A stretch of 64,000 bases of DNA from Streptomyces sp. WM6378 (GCF_001279695.1 NZ_LGDD01000188.1:33032-97031), one strand, 5' to 3'; shown: positions 17,188 through 26,373, numbered from the stretch's first letter. Numbers and translations: made by a program. The notes: generated by a model not told the origin, from the letters alone.

Positions 17188-17772
17188 TCAGCGGAGCCGG
17201 GCCACGCGCCAGACCGCGAGCGCGACGACGACGCCGGCGACACCCACGTACAGGGCGAGGACCCGCCAGTCCGGCCGCTCCTTGGAGCCCCGGGTGGGCA
17301 GCCCCGGCCAGGTGTGGCCGACGCGGCGCGCGGCCATCATGCCCCAGCCCGCGGCGCAGCAGCTGATGAGGAGTCCGAGCATGGCCACGACCGGTCCGCC
17401 GTCGCCGAACTCGAAGGCCAGGGGGAACGCGAACATGAGCGAGCCGAGCGCCGCGAGCATCACGATGGGGGCGAGCTGCCAGATCCTCAACCGGCGCTGT
17501 GGGCGCAGTTCGACCTCGACCTCACCACCGTCGGAGACCGCTCCGACGGAGCCGTCCTCCGGCCCGTCCGGGCTCAGTCCCGAGGCGCCGAGCACCGCGG
17601 AACCCAGCGCGGACGAGGTCGCTTCCGGGGCGCGCGCGGTGTCGTCCGCGCCTTCGGCGGATTCCGCTTGCGCGGTGTTCGGGGTCGCTGAACCGTGATC
17701 CGTCGAGCGCTGGCGCGCGGTGTCGTCCCGCGATCCTTGCTCTCTGTCCCGAGGGCCGGCCTCCATCGCCAC
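17188..17772 (-). CDS. Predicted membrane protein with three C-terminal TM segments
   Basis: I do not recognise a named family. I chose the GTG at 17770-17772, which has GGGAGGG close upstream; an ATG two codons later is also possible. The N-terminal ~85 residues are charged, Ser/Ala-rich and probably disordered. The C-terminal half has three hydrophobic segments (around WQLAPIVMLAALGSLMFAF, VAMLGLLISCCAAGWG and ALYVGVAGVVVALAVW). It sits between dapF and miaA on the same strand, in a position conserved among streptomycetes as far as I recall. Function unknown. Confidence 0.65.
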   Translation of the reverse strand: MAMEAGPRDREQGSRDDTARQRSTDHGSATPNTAQAESAEGADDTARAPEATSSALGSAVLGASGLSPDGPEDGSVGAVSDGGEVEVELRPQRRLRIWQLAPIVMLAALGSLMFAFPLAFEFGDGGPVVAMLGLLISCCAAGWGMMAARRVGHTWPGLPTRGSKERPDWRVLALYVGVAGVVVALAVWRVARLR

Positions 17773-17873
17773 GCGCCCTCCCAACTCGGACTCCACTGGT
17801 CGATCGACGATTGATGATGGCACGCGCGAGAGTGCCGCAATGACCGGCGGAGCGTCCCGATGCCATCACGTGA

Positions 17874-18818
17874 TCAGGCTGTAACCGCTCGTTCGACCAA
17901 CGCCAGCGCCTGGTGCGGGAGTTCCTCGCGGTGCTCCACGGCGCCGCTCAACCAGTGGACGCGTGGATCGCGCCGAAACCAGGAGTCCTGGCGGCGCGCG
18001 AAGCGCTTGGTGGCGCGCACGGTTTCGGCGCGCGCCTCGTCCTCGGTGCACTCGCCGGCGAACGCCGCGAGGATCTGCTGGTAGCCGAGCGCCCGTGACG
18101 CGGTACGCCCCTCGCGCAGTCCGCTTTCCTCCAGCGCCCGCACTTCTTCGATCAGTCCCGCTTCCCACATCCGGTCGACGCGCAGCGCGATCCGCTCGTC
18201 GAGCTCGGGGCGGCCGACGTCGACGCCGATCTGGACGGTGTCGTACACCGATTCGTGCGTGGGGAGATTGGCCGTGAACGGCCGGCCGGTGATCTCGATC
18301 ACTTCGAGGGCGCGGACGATGCGGCGGCCGTTGCTGGGCAGGATCACGCGGGCCGCCTCGGGGTCGGCGGCCGCCAGCTGGACGTGCAGGGCGCCGGGGC
18401 CCCGCACCTCCAGCTCGCTCTCCAGACGGGCGCGCACTTCGGGGTCGGTGCCCGGGAAGTCGAGCACGTCGATCGCTCCGCGCACATAGAGTCCGGATCC
18501 GCCGACGAGGACGGGGGTGCGCCCTTCGGCGAGCAGCCGGTCGATCTCGGCGCGGGCGAGCTTCTGGTAGCTGGCGACATTGGCCGGTTCCGTCACGTCC
18601 CAGATGTCGAGGAGGTGGTGCGGGATGCCGCCGCGCTCGTCGAGCGTCAGCTTGGCGGTACCGATGTCCATCCCCCGGTAGAGCTGCATGGAGTCGGCGT
18701 TGACGACCTCGCCGCCCAGCTGCTGGGCGAGGAAGACGCCCAGATCGGACTTTCCGGCCGCTGTCGGGCCGACGACGGCGATGACCCGCGGTGCGGGAGC
18801 TGCACTTCTCACGGTCAC
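17874..18818 (-). CDS. miaA: tRNA dimethylallyltransferase
   Basis: A 314-residue enzyme that isopentenylates A37 of tRNAs reading UNN codons. The P-loop GPTAAGKSD is at about 14-22, followed by NADSMQLYRGMDIGTAK and GGSGLYVRG; the catalytic Asp/Thr region and the RALGYQQ motif are present. I took the GTG at 18816-18818 behind GGGGAGG; a second GTG lies two codons downstream, and the longer frame to 19157 is not family-like. It belongs with miaB (20391-21878), which methylthiolates the same base. In Streptomyces MiaA also affects the bldA leucyl-tRNA that reads UUA, linking it to development (knowledge from the genus). Confidence 0.95.
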   Translation of the reverse strand: MTVRSAAPAPRVIAVVGPTAAGKSDLGVFLAQQLGGEVVNADSMQLYRGMDIGTAKLTLDERGGIPHHLLDIWDVTEPANVASYQKLARAEIDRLLAEGRTPVLVGGSGLYVRGAIDVLDFPGTDPEVRARLESELEVRGPGALHVQLAAADPEAARVILPSNGRRIVRALEVIEITGRPFTANLPTHESVYDTVQIGVDVGRPELDERIALRVDRMWEAGLIEEVRALEESGLREGRTASRALGYQQILAAFAGECTEDEARAETVRATKRFARRQDSWFRRDPRVHWLSGAVEHREELPHQALALVERAVTA

Positions 18819-18994
18819 AGTCTCGCAAACCTCCCCGGCCCTCCTCGAACGAGCTACGTGACGGGGCGCCGCTGGCTTCGTTGCCTGTTGCGAGGTTCCG
18901 AGCGCCGGTTTGTTGACCGGTGCCGCCGGGCGACGCAATGAGGCGCTCCGGTTGGCGCGGGATTTCGCCCACACGAGTACGCTATGGAGTAGAT

Positions 18995-19279
18995 ATGGGC
19001 GTTTTTTCAAGGTTTCGCCGTAAGGCCGATGCGGCTGTCGCGGAGTCGACCGAGGAAGTGAAGGCCGCCACGCCGACGGCGGAGCCGGAGACTGAGAGTG
19101 GCACCGACACCTCGGCGGACTGCACGGCCGCCGAGGCTTCCGAGGTGTCCGAAGCATCCGAGGAGACCGAAGCGGCGGAGCCCGCCGAGCCCGCCGCCGC
19201 CGAGGGGGTCGAGATCCCCAAGCAGCAGTCGGCCGAGGAGGCCGCGGACAGCGAGGCCGGCGAAGGCGCCCGCAAGTAG
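18995..19279 (+). CDS. Small highly acidic protein of unknown function
   Basis: A 94-residue protein beginning MGVFSRFRRK, a basic, amphipathic start, followed by an Ala/Glu/Thr-rich, strongly acidic tail ending EAGEGARK. The ATG at 18995 is fixed by GGAG five bases upstream; the frame stays open further upstream without a better start. No catalytic motif or membrane segment is visible and most of it is probably disordered. It precedes the antitoxin-like gene by 21 bp on the same strand, so the two look cotranscribed. Function unknown. Confidence 0.65.
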   Translation: MGVFSRFRRKADAAVAESTEEVKAATPTAEPETESGTDTSADCTAAEASEVSEASEETEAAEPAEPAAAEGVEIPKQQSAEEAADSEAGEGARK

Positions 19280-19300
19280 TCCCACGAGGGAAGGTGCCCC

Positions 19301-19543
19301 ATGGGTTTCCTGGACACTTTGAAAGCCAAGCTGGCCCCGGCCAAGGACAAGGTCTCGGACCTCGCGCAGCAGCACGGGGACAAGATCGACCACGGCCTGG
19401 ACAAGGCCGCCAAGCTGGTCGACGAAAAGACCAAGGGCAAGTACAGCGACAAGATCGAGTCGGGTACGGGAAAGGCCAAGGAAGCCCTGGACCGCATCTC
19501 CCACAGGGACGGTGGCGGCACGCCGCCGACGTCCGCCTCCTGA
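19301..19543 (+). CDS. MT0933-type antitoxin-like small protein
   Basis: An 80-residue, lysine- and aspartate-rich helical protein starting MGFLDTLKAKLAPAKDKV with the family segment HGDKIDHGLDKAAKLVDEKT and GKYSDKIESG. This matches the short actinobacterial family named after M. tuberculosis MT0933 (antitoxin of a proposed toxin-antitoxin pair). The expected toxin is not next to it: the neighbours are an acidic protein and a LigB-like gene. The ATG follows GGGAAGG. A strong hairpin follows the stop. The antitoxin label is by family only. Confidence 0.75.
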   Translation: MGFLDTLKAKLAPAKDKVSDLAQQHGDKIDHGLDKAAKLVDEKTKGKYSDKIESGTGKAKEALDRISHRDGGGTPPTSAS

Positions 19544-19554
19544 ACCGCGCGCGC

Positions 19555-19591
19555 CGGAGGGCCGTGGAGCTGCCTGCTCCACGGCCCTCCG
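19555..19591 (+). terminator. Hairpin terminator after the antitoxin-like gene
   Basis: A perfect 16-bp stem (19555-19570 with 19576-19591) with a 5-nt loop begins 12 bp after the stop codon and also lies downstream of the convergent gene at 19618. Confidence 0.8.
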
Positions 19592-19617
19592 CCGTGTCCT
19601 CTTGGGAATTCTGGGTT

Positions 19618-20319
19618 TCAGGACCAGACGCCGACGAAGTAGCCGACTCCGTAAGGCGCGTCCTCGTAGAGCAGCCGTCCGGCGAGACGGGCGTCGCCGC
19701 CCGCGCCGGCGAGCACCTGCCAGGGTGCGCGTCCCGCCACCTTCAGCTCGTACGCCAGCCGGTCGTCGAGGCCCATCAGGGTGCTGGTGTCGGCCGCGCC
19801 GAGGGCGGCCGACGCGACCTGGTCGAAGCTCGCGGCCCGCTCGTCCAGGTAGCCGGGCGCCTTGAGGGTGCGGCAGGCGCTGCCGTCGCCCATGACGAGC
19901 AGGGCGACGCGGGCGGCCCTGGCCGCGAGGTCCCTTCCGGTGCCGATGCAGGGCCCCGGTTCCAGTTGCTCGGCGACGGCGAGCCCCTCGACGGGGGCGT
20001 CCGCCCAGCCGGCCCGCTCCAGGAGCCAGGCGCCGACCGTCAGCGACAACGGAAGCCGCTGTCCGCCGGCTTCACCCGGCCCGAGGCGTACGGAAACGTC
20101 CACGCCGAACCCGGCGAAGGAGCCGACCGCCCCTTGCCGGAAGGTGCCTCCCTGCTCCGCCGGGCCGACCACGACCAGGAGGTCGGGCCGGGACGCGGCG
20201 AGGACGCCGACCGCGTCGGCACAGGCGTCGCGTGCCGCGTCGAGTTCCGGCGCGGCGCCCGCGGCGACCTCGGGTACCAGGAGGGGCGGGCAGGGGCAGA
20301 CTGCTGCGGCTACGAGCAT
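19618..20319 (-). CDS. LigB/class III extradiol dioxygenase-like protein, probably non-catalytic
   Basis: A 233-residue protein (ATG at 20317-20319) with the LigB-like beginning VCPCPPLLVPEV and DLLVVVGPA. Catalytic members use a His-His-Glu iron site whose first ligand lies in PHPP; here the motif is PCPP, and the whole protein contains no histidine. It is therefore unlikely to be an iron dioxygenase despite the fold. It follows miaB on the same strand with a 71-bp gap containing a hairpin. I recall the same arrangement next to miaB in other streptomycetes, which suggests a kept structural or binding role. Confidence 0.7.
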   Translation of the reverse strand: MLVAAAVCPCPPLLVPEVAAGAAPELDAARDACADAVGVLAASRPDLLVVVGPAEQGGTFRQGAVGSFAGFGVDVSVRLGPGEAGGQRLPLSLTVGAWLLERAGWADAPVEGLAVAEQLEPGPCIGTGRDLAARAARVALLVMGDGSACRTLKAPGYLDERAASFDQVASAALGAADTSTLMGLDDRLAYELKVAGRAPWQVLAGAGGDARLAGRLLYEDAPYGVGYFVGVWS

Positions 20320-20352
20320 GATCCGCAGCCTAGCCCCGTTGCGGCGGCCCGG

Positions 20353-20379
20353 CCCCGCCGTCCGGACTCGGCGGCGGGG
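20353..20379 (-). terminator. Possible terminator after miaB
   Basis: CCCCGCCG and CGGCGGGG form an 8-bp GC stem with an 11-nt loop, 12 bp beyond the miaB stop. There is no T-run, and the next gene starts on the same strand soon after, so termination may be partial. Confidence 0.4.
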
Positions 20380-20390
20380 ACCGTGCGGGC

Positions 20391-21878
20391 TCAGAGGACC
20401 GAGCAACCGCCCGTGGGCTCCGGCAGCGGGGCCGGGGCGCCGATCGACGGCAGGCCGAGCATCACGCCGGCCGACTTCTCGGCGGGGGCCGCGTTGCGCT
20501 TCTCCCAGGCGTCGCCCGACCGGGTACGGCGCACCGAGGTCGTCGGACCCTCGGCGAGCAGGTGGTGCGGGGCCGCGTAGGTGATCTCGACGGTCACCAC
20601 GTCGCCCGGGCGCACCTCCTGATCCGGCTTGGTGAAGTGGACCAGACGGTTGTCGGGGGCGCGGCCGGAGAGGCGCTGGGTGGAGCCGTCCTTGCGGCCC
20701 TCGCCCTCGGCGACCATGACGTCCAGAACGCGGCCGACCTGCTTCTTGTTCTCCTCCCAGGAGATCTCTTCCTGGAGGGCGGACAGGCGCATGTAGCGAT
20801 CCTGAACGACGTCCTTGGAAATCTGTCCGTCCATGGTCGCCGCGGGCGTTCCGGGGCGCTTGGAGTACTGGAAGGTGAAGGCGTTCGCGAAGCGGGCCTC
20901 GCGGACCGTGTGCATGGTCTGCTCGAAGTCCTCCTCGGTCTCGCCGGGGAAGCCCACGATGATGTCGGTCGAGATGGCGGCGTGCGGAATGGCGGCGCGC
21001 ACCTTCTCGATGATCCCGAGGAAACGCTCCTGCCGGTACGAGCGGCGCATCGCCTTGAGGACCGTGTCCGAGCCCGACTGAAGCGGCATGTGGAGCTGCG
21101 GCATCACGTTCGGCGTCTCGGCCATGGCGGCGATCACGTCGTCCGTGAAGTCACGCGGGTGCGGCGAGGTGAACCGGACCCGCTCCAGGCCCTCGATGTT
21201 GCCGCAGGCGCGCAGCAGCTTGCTGAAGGCCTCGCGGTCGCCGATGTCCGAACCGTAGGCGTTGACGTTCTGCCCGAGCAGCGTGATCTCGGAGACGCCC
21301 TCGCCGACCAGCGCCTCGATCTCGGCCAGGATGTCGCCGGGACGGCGGTCCTTCTCCTTGCCGCGCAGCGCCGGGACGATGCAGAAGGTGCACGTGTTGT
21401 TGCAGCCCACCGAGATGGACACCCAGGCCGCGTACGCGGACTCGCGGCGGGTCGGCAGCGTGGACGGGAACGCCTCCAGGGATTCGGCGATCTCGACCTG
21501 AGCCTCCTCCTGGATGCGGGCGCGCTCGAGCAGCACCGGCAGCTTGCCGATGTTGTGCGTGCCGAAGACGACATCGACCCAGGGGGCCCGCTGCACGATG
21601 GTGTCGCGGTCCTTCTGGGCGAGGCAGCCGCCCACGGCGATCTGCATGCCGGGCCGCTTCGTCTTCATCGGGGCGAGCCTGCCGAGATTGCCGTACAGCT
21701 TGTTGTCGGCGTTCTCCCGCACCGCGCAGGTGTTGAAGACGACGACATCGGCATCACCGTCGGCGCCCTCGGGCGCGCGGACATATCCGGCCCCCTCAAG
21801 GAGGCCGGACAGCCGCTCGGAGTCGTGGACGTTCATCTGGCACCCGTAGGTGCGCACCTCGTAGGTCTTCGCACTCAT
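20391..21878 (-). CDS. miaB: tRNA-2-methylthio-N6-dimethylallyladenosine synthase
   Basis: A 495-residue radical-SAM methylthiotransferase that converts i6A37 to ms2i6A37. The N-terminal UPF0004 domain has [15 protein letters not shown] and GGCLAQ cysteines for one 4Fe-4S cluster. The radical-SAM triad is GCNNTCTFC (about 159-167), followed by [10 protein letters not shown] and [21 protein letters not shown]-binding domain (about 385-450) precedes a species-specific tail ending GGCSVL. I took the ATG at 21876-21878 ([16 protein letters not shown]); the open frame upstream is not family-like. It lies 69 bp from a divergent TAXI gene. Confidence 0.95.
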   Translation of the reverse strand: MSAKTYEVRTYGCQMNVHDSERLSGLLEGAGYVRAPEGADGDADVVVFNTCAVRENADNKLYGNLGRLAPMKTKRPGMQIAVGGCLAQKDRDTIVQRAPWVDVVFGTHNIGKLPVLLERARIQEEAQVEIAESLEAFPSTLPTRRESAYAAWVSISVGCNNTCTFCIVPALRGKEKDRRPGDILAEIEALVGEGVSEITLLGQNVNAYGSDIGDREAFSKLLRACGNIEGLERVRFTSPHPRDFTDDVIAAMAETPNVMPQLHMPLQSGSDTVLKAMRRSYRQERFLGIIEKVRAAIPHAAISTDIIVGFPGETEEDFEQTMHTVREARFANAFTFQYSKRPGTPAATMDGQISKDVVQDRYMRLSALQEEISWEENKKQVGRVLDVMVAEGEGRKDGSTQRLSGRAPDNRLVHFTKPDQEVRPGDVVTVEITYAAPHHLLAEGPTTSVRRTRSGDAWEKRNAAPAEKSAGVMLGLPSIGAPAPLPEPTGGCSVL

Positions 21879-21947
21879 CTCGTACACCAGGGTACGGGGC
21901 CCGCCGCCCCCTGGTCCTCGCGGGCGATGAACTGGCAGGATCCAGCC

Positions 21948-22943
21948 ATGCTCCCCGTTCTGTCCCGGCTCGGCCGCCGTCGCGTCCTGCAAGGGTCCGC
22001 GGCCGCCGTGGTGGCCGTCGGGCTGCTCCTGTGGTGGCTGATGCCGTTCGGCAGCCGGTCGCCCGCGGGAAACATCGACTTCAGTACGGGCGTCCGCACC
22101 GGGGTCTACCAGCGGTACGGCGAGCTGCTCCAGCAGGCGCTGGCCAGTGATCTGCCGGACGTGCACGTCAACCTCCGCACGAGCCAGGGTTCGCAGCAGA
22201 ACCTCCAGCGCCTGGCCGACGGCATCTCCGACTTCACCATCGCCACGGCCGACTCCGTCGACAAGTTCCGCAAGGACAACAAGCCGGGCGCGGACCGGCT
22301 GCGCGGCTGCGCGCGGCTGTACGACGACTACGTGCAGCTGGTGGTGCCCCAGGACTCGCCCGTGCGCTCGGTGGCGGATCTGCGCGGCAAGCGGGTCGCC
22401 GTCGGGCAGGAGGGCTCCGGGGTCCGGCTGCTCGCCGACCGGCTCCTGCCGGCCGCCGGGCTGAACCCGCAGAAGGACATCACTCCCGTCCCCGCGGGCA
22501 TCGACACCATGCCCGACCTGCTGCGGAACAAGCAGATCGACGCCTTCTTCTGGTCCGGTGGGCTGCCTACCACGGCCGTCCTCAAACTGTCCGAGGCGTA
22601 CCCCATCCGGCTTGTCCCGCTCGCCGACCTGGTGTCGGCCCTGCACAAGGCGGACGGCAGCACCGGGTACTACCGGGCGGCGACGATGCCCGCCGACGCC
22701 TATCCCAAGGCGCAGCGGGGCGTCCCGGTGCCGACGATCGCCGTGGCCAACCTGCTGGTCACCACGGACCGCACGGACGCGGCGCTGACCGAGGGGTTCA
22801 CGCGCACGGTGATAAACAGCCGCGACCGCATCGGGCGTGAGGTGCACGCGGCACAGCTGGTGGATCTGCGGACGGCGATCTATACGGATCCGCTGCCGTT
22901 GCACGACGGGGCGCGGAACTACTACCGGTCGGTCAAGCCCTGA
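21948..22943 (+). CDS. TAXI-family TRAP transporter solute-binding protein
   Basis: A 331-residue protein with an N-terminal RRR-VLQG motif and one hydrophobic segment ([18 protein letters not shown]), so it is membrane-anchored or exported. The body has TAXI-family features: [55 protein letters not shown] and [15 protein letters not shown] proteins feed TRAP (DctM-type) permeases, taking up organic acids or glutamate-like ligands. No permease gene is nearby, so this is an orphan binding protein or has a sensing role. It is divergent from miaB; the ATG at 21948 has AGGA upstream. The open frame further upstream is not related. Confidence 0.82.
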   Translation: MLPVLSRLGRRRVLQGSAAAVVAVGLLLWWLMPFGSRSPAGNIDFSTGVRTGVYQRYGELLQQALASDLPDVHVNLRTSQGSQQNLQRLADGISDFTIATADSVDKFRKDNKPGADRLRGCARLYDDYVQLVVPQDSPVRSVADLRGKRVAVGQEGSGVRLLADRLLPAAGLNPQKDITPVPAGIDTMPDLLRNKQIDAFFWSGGLPTTAVLKLSEAYPIRLVPLADLVSALHKADGSTGYYRAATMPADAYPKAQRGVPVPTIAVANLLVTTDRTDAALTEGFTRTVINSRDRIGREVHAAQLVDLRTAIYTDPLPLHDGARNYYRSVKP

Positions 22944-22952
22944 CGACCGGTG

Positions 22953-22978
22953 GCGGTCAGAATCTGACTGCTGACCGC
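22953..22978 (+). terminator. Possible terminator after the TAXI gene
   Basis: GCGGTCAG and CTGACCGC form an 8-bp stem with a 10-nt loop, 10 bp after the stop. No T-run. Confidence 0.45.
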
Positions 22979-23005
22979 TGAACCCTGAAACCCGAAGACC
23001 AAGAG

Positions 23006-23033
23006 CTGAAATCTGAAAGCTGAAATCTGTCAG
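23006..23033. repeat. Tandem pair of a 14-bp intergenic repeat unit
   Basis: Units CTGAAATCTGAAAG and CTGAAATCTGTCAG lie head to tail, followed by CCGTCAG. The second unit recurs twice in tandem at 30839-30866. Both sites are intergenic. Confidence 0.6.
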
Positions 23034-23092
23034 CCGTCAGGTGTCGGTCACCCCGTGGCCGCTGACCGCCGTCAACCGCCCGCCCCCGGCCC

Positions 23093-24496
23093 TCACGCCC
23101 CCGGTCGCGTACGCGGCACGGTGACCGTCACGCGCAGGCCGTGCGGGTCGTGGTGGGCGTAGGCGATGGTGCCGCCGCCTGCCGCGAGCAGGGCGCGGGA
23201 GATGGAGAGGCCGAGGCCGGAGCCCTTGATGTTCTGGTGGCGGCCGGCGCGCCAGAAGCGGTCGCCGATGCGGCCCAGTTCCTCGTCGGAGAGGCCCGGG
23301 CCCCGGTCGGTCACCGTCACGGTGGCCCGGGGGCCGTCGACGGCGACGGTGACCCGCACGTCCTCGCCTTCGGGGGTGAATTTCAGCGCGTTGTCGATCA
23401 CGGCATCCAGCGCGCTGGAGAGCGCCACCGGGTCCGCCCAGCCGGTGGCGGCGGTCGAGCCGTCCGCGATCAGCCGTACGCCCTTGTCCTCGGCGAGCGG
23501 CCGCCACGCGGCGACCCGCTCCGTCACGAGCGCCCCCACGTCGGTGAGTTGGAGGTCGGCCGCGGCGTGCTCGGCCAGCGCCAGGCCCAGGAGGTCGTCG
23601 AGTACTTGGGCGAGGCGCTTGCCCTCGGTGCGGACCGAGGCGATCTCCTCGTTCCCTTCGGGGAGTTCGAGCGCGAGGAGCTCGATGCGCAGCAGCAGGG
23701 CGGACAGCGGGTTGCGCAGTTGGTGCGAGGCGTCGGCGACGAAGGCGCGCTGCTGTTCGAGCACCTCTTCGACGTTGTCGGCCATCTCGTTGAACGAGTG
23801 GGCCAGCCTTCTGAGTTCCGGGGGCCCGCCGGCGGCAGCGACGCGCGATTTCATGCGGCCGGTCGCGATGTCGTGGGTGACGGCGTCCAGGACGCGTACG
23901 GGCCTGAGCACCCAGCCGGTGAGCCGGAACGCGGCGCCGACCGCGAGGAGCATGGCCGCCAGTTCACCCGTCACGATGAGGAGCCAGCCGTGCAGGGTGC
24001 CCGAACGCATGCTGCCGGTGGGCGAGTCGGTGACCACGACCGCGATCACGTCGCCCTCGCGCACGACGGGCGAGGCCACCACCAGGCGGCCGCGCTGCCA
24101 CGGCCACACCTGGGCCGGGTCGTGGCTGCGGCGCCCGGCGAGGGCCTCCTGGAAGGCCATGTGTCCCTCGCCCTTGGCGGGCACGCTCCAGCCCGTGGGG
24201 GCGCTCGCCATGGCGGTGCCGTTGCGGAAGAAGACGCCCGCTCTGATCCCGTACAGGGTCGAATAGCGGGTGAGTTCCTCCTCCAGGGTGGTCAGCCGTT
24301 CCGCGCTGTTGGTGTCGTTGCCGTCGGGGGCCGTGACGAACTGGGCCAGCGCCGCGAAGCGCGCGGTGTCGTCGATGCGGTCGATGACCACCCGCTGCTG
24401 CTGGGCGTGGGCCACGCTCAGGGCGAGCGGGAAGCCGAACGCGACCAGGACGAGCGCGAGCAGGAAGATGAGCAGCGGGAGGAGTCGGGTGCGCAC
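23093..24496 (-). CDS. Membrane sensor histidine kinase
   Basis: A 467-residue kinase: first TM segment at about 7-28, an extracytoplasmic domain of ~130 residues, a second TM near 170-195, a HAMP region (WVLRPVRVLDAVTHDIA), the dimerisation/phosphoacceptor box DASHQLRNPLSALLLRIE, and the HATPase domain ([33 protein letters not shown]). It starts 15 bp after the response-regulator gene on the same strand, so the two form a two-component operon. The stimulus cannot be read. The operon lies next to the divergent glutamate uptake genes; a regulatory link is possible but not shown. Confidence 0.93.
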   Translation of the reverse strand: MRTRLLPLLIFLLALVLVAFGFPLALSVAHAQQQRVVIDRIDDTARFAALAQFVTAPDGNDTNSAERLTTLEEELTRYSTLYGIRAGVFFRNGTAMASAPTGWSVPAKGEGHMAFQEALAGRRSHDPAQVWPWQRGRLVVASPVVREGDVIAVVVTDSPTGSMRSGTLHGWLLIVTGELAAMLLAVGAAFRLTGWVLRPVRVLDAVTHDIATGRMKSRVAAAGGPPELRRLAHSFNEMADNVEEVLEQQRAFVADASHQLRNPLSALLLRIELLALELPEGNEEIASVRTEGKRLAQVLDDLLGLALAEHAAADLQLTDVGALVTERVAAWRPLAEDKGVRLIADGSTAATGWADPVALSSALDAVIDNALKFTPEGEDVRVTVAVDGPRATVTVTDRGPGLSDEELGRIGDRFWRAGRHQNIKGSGLGLSISRALLAAGGGTIAYAHHDPHGLRVTVTVPRTRPGA

Positions 24497-24511
24497 CGGG
24501 CTTCTCGGGCC

Positions 24512-25213
24512 TCAGATGGCGGCCGGCGCGACGAGGCGGTAGCCGACGCCGCGCACGGTCTCGATCAGTGCCGGCATGCGCAGTTTGGAGCGCAGGGAGG
24601 CGACGTGCACTTCGAGGGTGCGGCCGGTGCCTTCCCAACTGGTGCGCCACACCTCGCTGATGATCTGTTCCCGGCGGAAGACGACCCCGGGGCGCTGGGC
24701 GAGGAGTGCGAGCAGGTCGAACTCCTTGCGGGTCAGTTGGACGCTCTCGCCGTCGACGCTGACCCGGCGGGTGGGGAGTTCGATCTGCACGCGGCCCAGG
24801 CGCAGTTCGGCCTCGGCCGACTCGGGGCGCGCGCCCGGCGGCGGGCGCCGGATGACCGCGTGGATACGGGCGATGAGCTCACCGGTGTCGTACGGCTTGA
24901 CCACGTAGTCGTCGGCGCCCAGGTTCAGCCCGTGGATGCGTGAACGGACGTCGGCGCGGGCGGTCACCATGATCACGGGGATGGAGGTGCGCTTGCGGAT
25001 CTTGCCGCAGACCTCGTAGCCGTCCTGGTCGGGCAGTCCTAGGTCGAGCAGGACCACCCCGAAGGGTGGTTTGGCGCAGCGCTCGTCAGGAAGGAGGGCC
25101 TGCAGCGCCTCTTCCCCGTTGCGGGCGTGCTTCACCTCGAAACCATGCTTGGACAGCACGGCGGACAGGGCGGCGGCGACGTGGTCGTCGTCTTCGACGA
25201 GCAGCAGTCTCAT
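24512..25213 (-). CDS. OmpR/PhoB-family response regulator
   Basis: A 233-residue regulator. The ATG at 25211-25213 is set by AGGGAGGGGGG upstream. The receiver domain has the acidic pair VEDDD, the phosphoacceptor Asp in VVLLDLGLPD, Thr in IMVTARAD, and Lys in VVKPYD. The C-terminal winged helix has TRKEFDLLALLAQRPG and RTLEVHVASLRSKLR. It lies upstream of its kinase in the same operon. Its promoter must lie in the 303-bp region shared with the divergent gluA (25214-25516), where I see no clear operator. Confidence 0.94.
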   Translation of the reverse strand: MRLLLVEDDDHVAAALSAVLSKHGFEVKHARNGEEALQALLPDERCAKPPFGVVLLDLGLPDQDGYEVCGKIRKRTSIPVIMVTARADVRSRIHGLNLGADDYVVKPYDTGELIARIHAVIRRPPPGARPESAEAELRLGRVQIELPTRRVSVDGESVQLTRKEFDLLALLAQRPGVVFRREQIISEVWRTSWEGTGRTLEVHVASLRSKLRMPALIETVRGVGYRLVAPAAI

Positions 25214-25516
25214 GGCCCCCCTCCCTGGATGTTCCTGGGCCTTTCGGGCCCTTGTGGCCTTTCGGTCCGAACGTTCATCGGCCGCTTCACGGCATGTACC
25301 CCCGAATCCACGCCCATGGTCGCCACTCCGGTCAAGGGGGCGCCCGCCCCTGCGCATCATCCGTTACGGAGCCGGTATTCCGCCGGGGTGTGCGCTCACC
25401 CAGAGTGCTTCCACGCAACCGGATCGTTATGCTCAAGTTCCGCTCAGATGTAATGACGCTGGTCACAACTCACCACTACGTTCCTCCCCAACCGAGGAGG
25501 ACGGAGCAAGAAGCCG

Positions 25517-26302
25517 ATGAGCGGAGTATCAGTGGCCAGGGGGACCGAGGACGCCGTACCAGCGTCGGGTGACCTGGTCGTGCTGAACAACGTCAACAAG
25601 CACTTCGGCGCGCTGCATGTGCTCCAGGACATCGACCTGACCATCGCCCGTGGCGAGGTAGTCGTCGTCATCGGGCCCTCGGGGTCCGGGAAGTCCACGC
25701 TGTGCCGCACCATCAACCGCCTGGAGACGATCGATTCCGGGGCGATCTCGATCGACGGCCGGCCGCTGCCCCAGGAGGGCAAGGAGCTGGCGCGGCTGCG
25801 TGCCGATGTCGGCATGGTCTTCCAGTCGTTCAACCTCTTCGCGCACAAGACGGTCCTTGAGAACGTCATGCTGGGCCAGGTGAAGGTCCGCAAGGCCGAC
25901 AAGCAGGCCGCCGAGCAGAAGGCCCGCGCCCTGCTCGACCGGGTCGGCGTGGGCACCCAGGCCGACAAGTACCCGGCGCAGCTCTCGGGCGGTCAGCAGC
26001 AACGCGTCGCGATCGCACGGGCGTTGGCGATGGACCCGAAGGTGATGCTCTTCGACGAGCCCACATCGGCGCTCGACCCGGAGATGATCAACGAGGTTCT
26101 CGAGGTCATGCAGCAGCTGGCGCGGGACGGGATGACGATGGTCGTCGTCACCCACGAGATGGGCTTCGCCCGCTCCGCCGCGAACCGGGTCGTCTTCATG
26201 GCCGACGGCAAGATCGTCGAAGAGGCCACGCCGGACCAGTTCTTCAGCAACCCGCGCAGCGACCGGGCCAAGGACTTCCTGTCGAAGATCCTGCACCACT
26301 GA
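25517..26302 (+). CDS. gluA: Glutamate ABC transporter ATP-binding protein
   Basis: A 261-residue ABC ATPase of the polar amino acid family. Walker A is GPSGSGKST (about 52-60), the Q-loop is [11 protein letters not shown], the signature is LSGGQQQR (about 155), and Walker B is [14 protein letters not shown] (about 175), followed by the switch His in [10 protein letters not shown]. It is the first gene of a four-gene operon whose order (ATPase, binding protein, two permeases) is that of corynebacterial and streptomycete gluABCD. It energises glutamate uptake at the membrane. The start is supported by GGAG about 10 nt upstream. Confidence 0.93.
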   Translation: MSGVSVARGTEDAVPASGDLVVLNNVNKHFGALHVLQDIDLTIARGEVVVVIGPSGSGKSTLCRTINRLETIDSGAISIDGRPLPQEGKELARLRADVGMVFQSFNLFAHKTVLENVMLGQVKVRKADKQAAEQKARALLDRVGVGTQADKYPAQLSGGQQQRVAIARALAMDPKVMLFDEPTSALDPEMINEVLEVMQQLARDGMTMVVVTHEMGFARSAANRVVFMADGKIVEEATPDQFFSNPRSDRAKDFLSKILHH

Positions 26303-26310
26303 CGAGAGCC

Positions 26311-26373
26311 GGCCGGCAGTCGACTGGCGTGTGCCGCCCGATGGTCGGCATCGCCCGGTGACGCCTGCCGGCC
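26311..26373 (+). other. Intercistronic stem-loop between gluA and gluB
   Basis: GGCCGGCAG (26311-26319) pairs perfectly with CTGCCGGCC (26365-26373) across a 45-nt loop that can fold further. It lies wholly in the gluA-gluB gap. Such structures often stabilise the binding-protein mRNA or attenuate read-through, giving different levels from the ATPase. Confidence 0.45.

Noticed and set aside
19301-19543. Complete toxin-antitoxin system
   Set aside because: Only an antitoxin-family protein is visible; no neighbour has a toxin fold.
22000-22904. N-terminal extension of the miaB frame across the divergent TAXI gene
   Set aside because: MiaB family similarity begins at [14 protein letters not shown] (21878); the extension is antisense to the TAXI gene.
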